DNA of 15,350 nt. It comes from Flavobacteriaceae bacterium. Lineage in GTDB: Bacteria; Bacteroidota; Bacteroidia; Flavobacteriales; Flavobacteriaceae. The translations under genes were made by a program, and so were the position numbers. Under the pieces are notes generated by a model, which ran no database searches, was not told where the DNA came from, and saw only the letters and a list, made by a program, of their open reading frames with translations. Below are positions 14,063 through 15,350 of the stretch, in pieces; position 1 is the first letter of the stretch; every line of letters starts with the position of its first letter. The stretch lies in the NCBI GenBank assembly GCA_030613745.1, contig JAUWLK010000039.1, positions 1 to 15,350 on the forward strand, read 5' to 3'.

Positions 14063-15350
14063 ATGCTTTTTAAAAGGTACTTTTCTATATTAATTTTCTT
14101 TCTCCAAATTACATTTTTGGTTTCACAAAATGTTGAAACTAAGAATTACACTTTAAAATGGAATGACAATTCATCAATACAAGTAAACAAAAATAATACT
14201 ATAATACTTCCTTTAGTTAAAGATAATTTTTTCAACCAATATAATGTACCTACTTATTCTACTACTTTTAACGTTCAAAACAACTTAATAGTACAAGATT
14301 ATCAAATTAAAAATGTTAAATTATCAAATCTATCAAAAAATTTAACTAAAAATATCAATATTGACGAAGTTCCTACTGAATTAAAAAGTACATTTAAAAT
14401 TGGTATTGCTAAAAACAAATCACTTGCAAAACTAATTCTAACTCCTTTAATTAAAGAAAACAATCAAATTAAAAAAATAATTTCTTTCACTCTAGAATAT
14501 CGACTTCAACCCAAAAATAACTTAGTAAAAAATAAAATTGCACCCGTTCCTATTTATACTTCAAACTCAGTATTAGCTAGTGGCAGTTGGTATAAATTTT
14601 CTATTGATACAACTGGAGTGTTTAAAATTGATAAACAATTATTACAAAAAATTGGAATAAACATTACAAACCTCAACCCAAATAACATTAAAATTTATGG
14701 CAATGGAGGTTCTATTTTACCACAATTAAATAGTGATTTTAGATATGATGATTTACAAGAAAATGCCATTTATATTGAAGGAGAAGAAGATGGTACATTT
14801 GATAATAATGATTTTATTTTATTCTATGGGAAAGGTCCAAATTCATGGAAAATAAACATTTTAGATTTTAATTTAACAAAGCATCAAAATAATATTTATA
14901 GTGACAAAGCCTATTATTTTATTACCGTTGATAATGGAGCCGGTAAAAGAATTTCTGCTTCAGATCAAATAACTCTACCGGCAAATCAACAAATAAATAA
15001 CTATCAAGATTTTTTGGTTCATGAAATTGAAAAAGTTAATCTTTTTGCAAACGGACAACAATGGCTAGGAGAAGATTTTAGTTTTAATGAAAACCAAACT
15101 TTTCGTTTTAACTTTAATGATATTGACAATAGTGAGGATATCACATTACGAATACGAGGTGTAGCAATATCTTTTACCAATACGCAAATGAATGCTAAAA
15201 TTAACGGAGTAGATTTGATAAATTTAAATTTTCCAGCATTATCACCATCATCTTATAATTTAGCTGTTTCAAGTGAATCGTTCAAAAACACCAACTCAAA
15301 TCAAGAGCAATTAAATGTAGAAATCACTTATAACAATTTTGGAAATCCAT
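14063..15350 (+). CDS. porU: Type IX secretion system sortase PorU, N-terminal part (runs off window)
   Basis: PorU is the cell-surface gingipain-like (C25) protease-fold sortase that removes the C-terminal sorting domain from T9SS cargo and, with PorV, attaches cargo to the surface. The frame is open from the ATG at 14063 to the right edge, giving 429 residues of a protein normally well over 1000 long. A Sec signal peptide (RYFSILIFFLQITFLVS, cleavage before Q22) precedes a beta-rich N-terminal region. Family landmarks are VLASGSWYKFSIDTTGVFKID (170-190), NIKIYGNGG (208-216), ENAIYIEGEEDGTFDNNDFI (233-252) and LFYGKGP (253-259). The catalytic Cys/His domain lies beyond the window, so activity cannot be checked here. 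It is divergent from gldJ across 181 nt. porV would be the expected next gene, from memory of other Flavobacteriia. Confidence 0.92.
   Translation, partial: MLFKRYFSILIFFLQITFLVSQNVETKNYTLKWNDNSSIQVNKNNTIILPLVKDNFFNQYNVPTYSTTFNVQNNLIVQDYQIKNVKLSNLSKNLTKNINIDEVPTELKSTFKIGIAKNKSLAKLILTPLIKENNQIKKIISFTLEYRLQPKNNLVKNKIAPVPIYTSNSVLASGSWYKFSIDTTGVFKIDKQLLQKIGINITNLNPNNIKIYGNGGSILPQLNSDFRYDDLQENAIYIEGEEDGTFDNNDFILFYGKGPNSWKINILDFNLTKHQNNIYSDKAYYFITVDNGAGKRISASDQITLPANQQINNYQDFLVHEIEKVNLFANGQQWLGEDFSFNENQTFRFNFNDIDNSEDITLRIRGVAISFTNTQMNAKINGVDLINLNFPALSPSSYNLAVSSESFKNTNSNQEQLNVEITYNNFGNP

Overview
The window comes from the chromosome of a gliding-type member of the Bacteroidota, most likely class Flavobacteriia. 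The evidence is the very AT-rich DNA, AT-rich start regions without Shine-Dalgarno sequences, several -7 elements of the TAnnTTTG type, and a divergent gldJ/porU pair. GldJ and PorU belong to the gliding and type IX secretion (T9SS) machinery, which is confined to this phylum. I see no phage, transposase, CRISPR, tRNA or rRNA. Nearly all the sequence is ordinary core-genome coding DNA.

Layout. Positions 1-83 hold the 3' end of an unidentified + strand gene, followed by a hairpin terminator usable in both directions. On the - strand come lpdA (dihydrolipoamide dehydrogenase, 199-1587) and a LolC/LolE-type permease (1765-3000), separated by a palindromic repeat. The permease starts at TTG, only 11 nt from the divergent start of a NamZ-type lipoprotein (3012-4295). 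A periplasmic serine hydrolase (4307-5830) follows the lipoprotein in the same transcript. Converging on these is a - strand series: a YkgJ-type cysteine-cluster protein (8211-7717), a TIM-barrel glycosidase lipoprotein (7664-6408) and an exported flavin-oxidase-like protein (6376-5834). argS (8439-10217) and a secreted DUF4468 protein (10325-10855) run rightward into murF (12133-10856), whose stop codon abuts that of the DUF4468 gene. gldJ (13881-12208) lies upstream of murF, and porU begins at 14063 and runs off the right edge.

How the genes relate. Cell-envelope biology dominates: lipoprotein sorting (permease), peptidoglycan precursor synthesis (MurF), probable peptidoglycan turnover (NamZ-like plus serine hydrolase), gliding (GldJ) and removal of T9SS sorting domains (PorU). 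lpdA and argS are central housekeeping genes.

No clear undescribed multi-gene system is visible. The most unusual signals are at the DNA level. They are a 7-bp repeat inside the namZ-like reading frame, a three-unit 29-bp tandem repeat upstream of argS, a strong terminator 12 nt before murF, divergent gldJ/porU promoters that may share one -33 site, and the very tight divergent start pair at 3000/3012.
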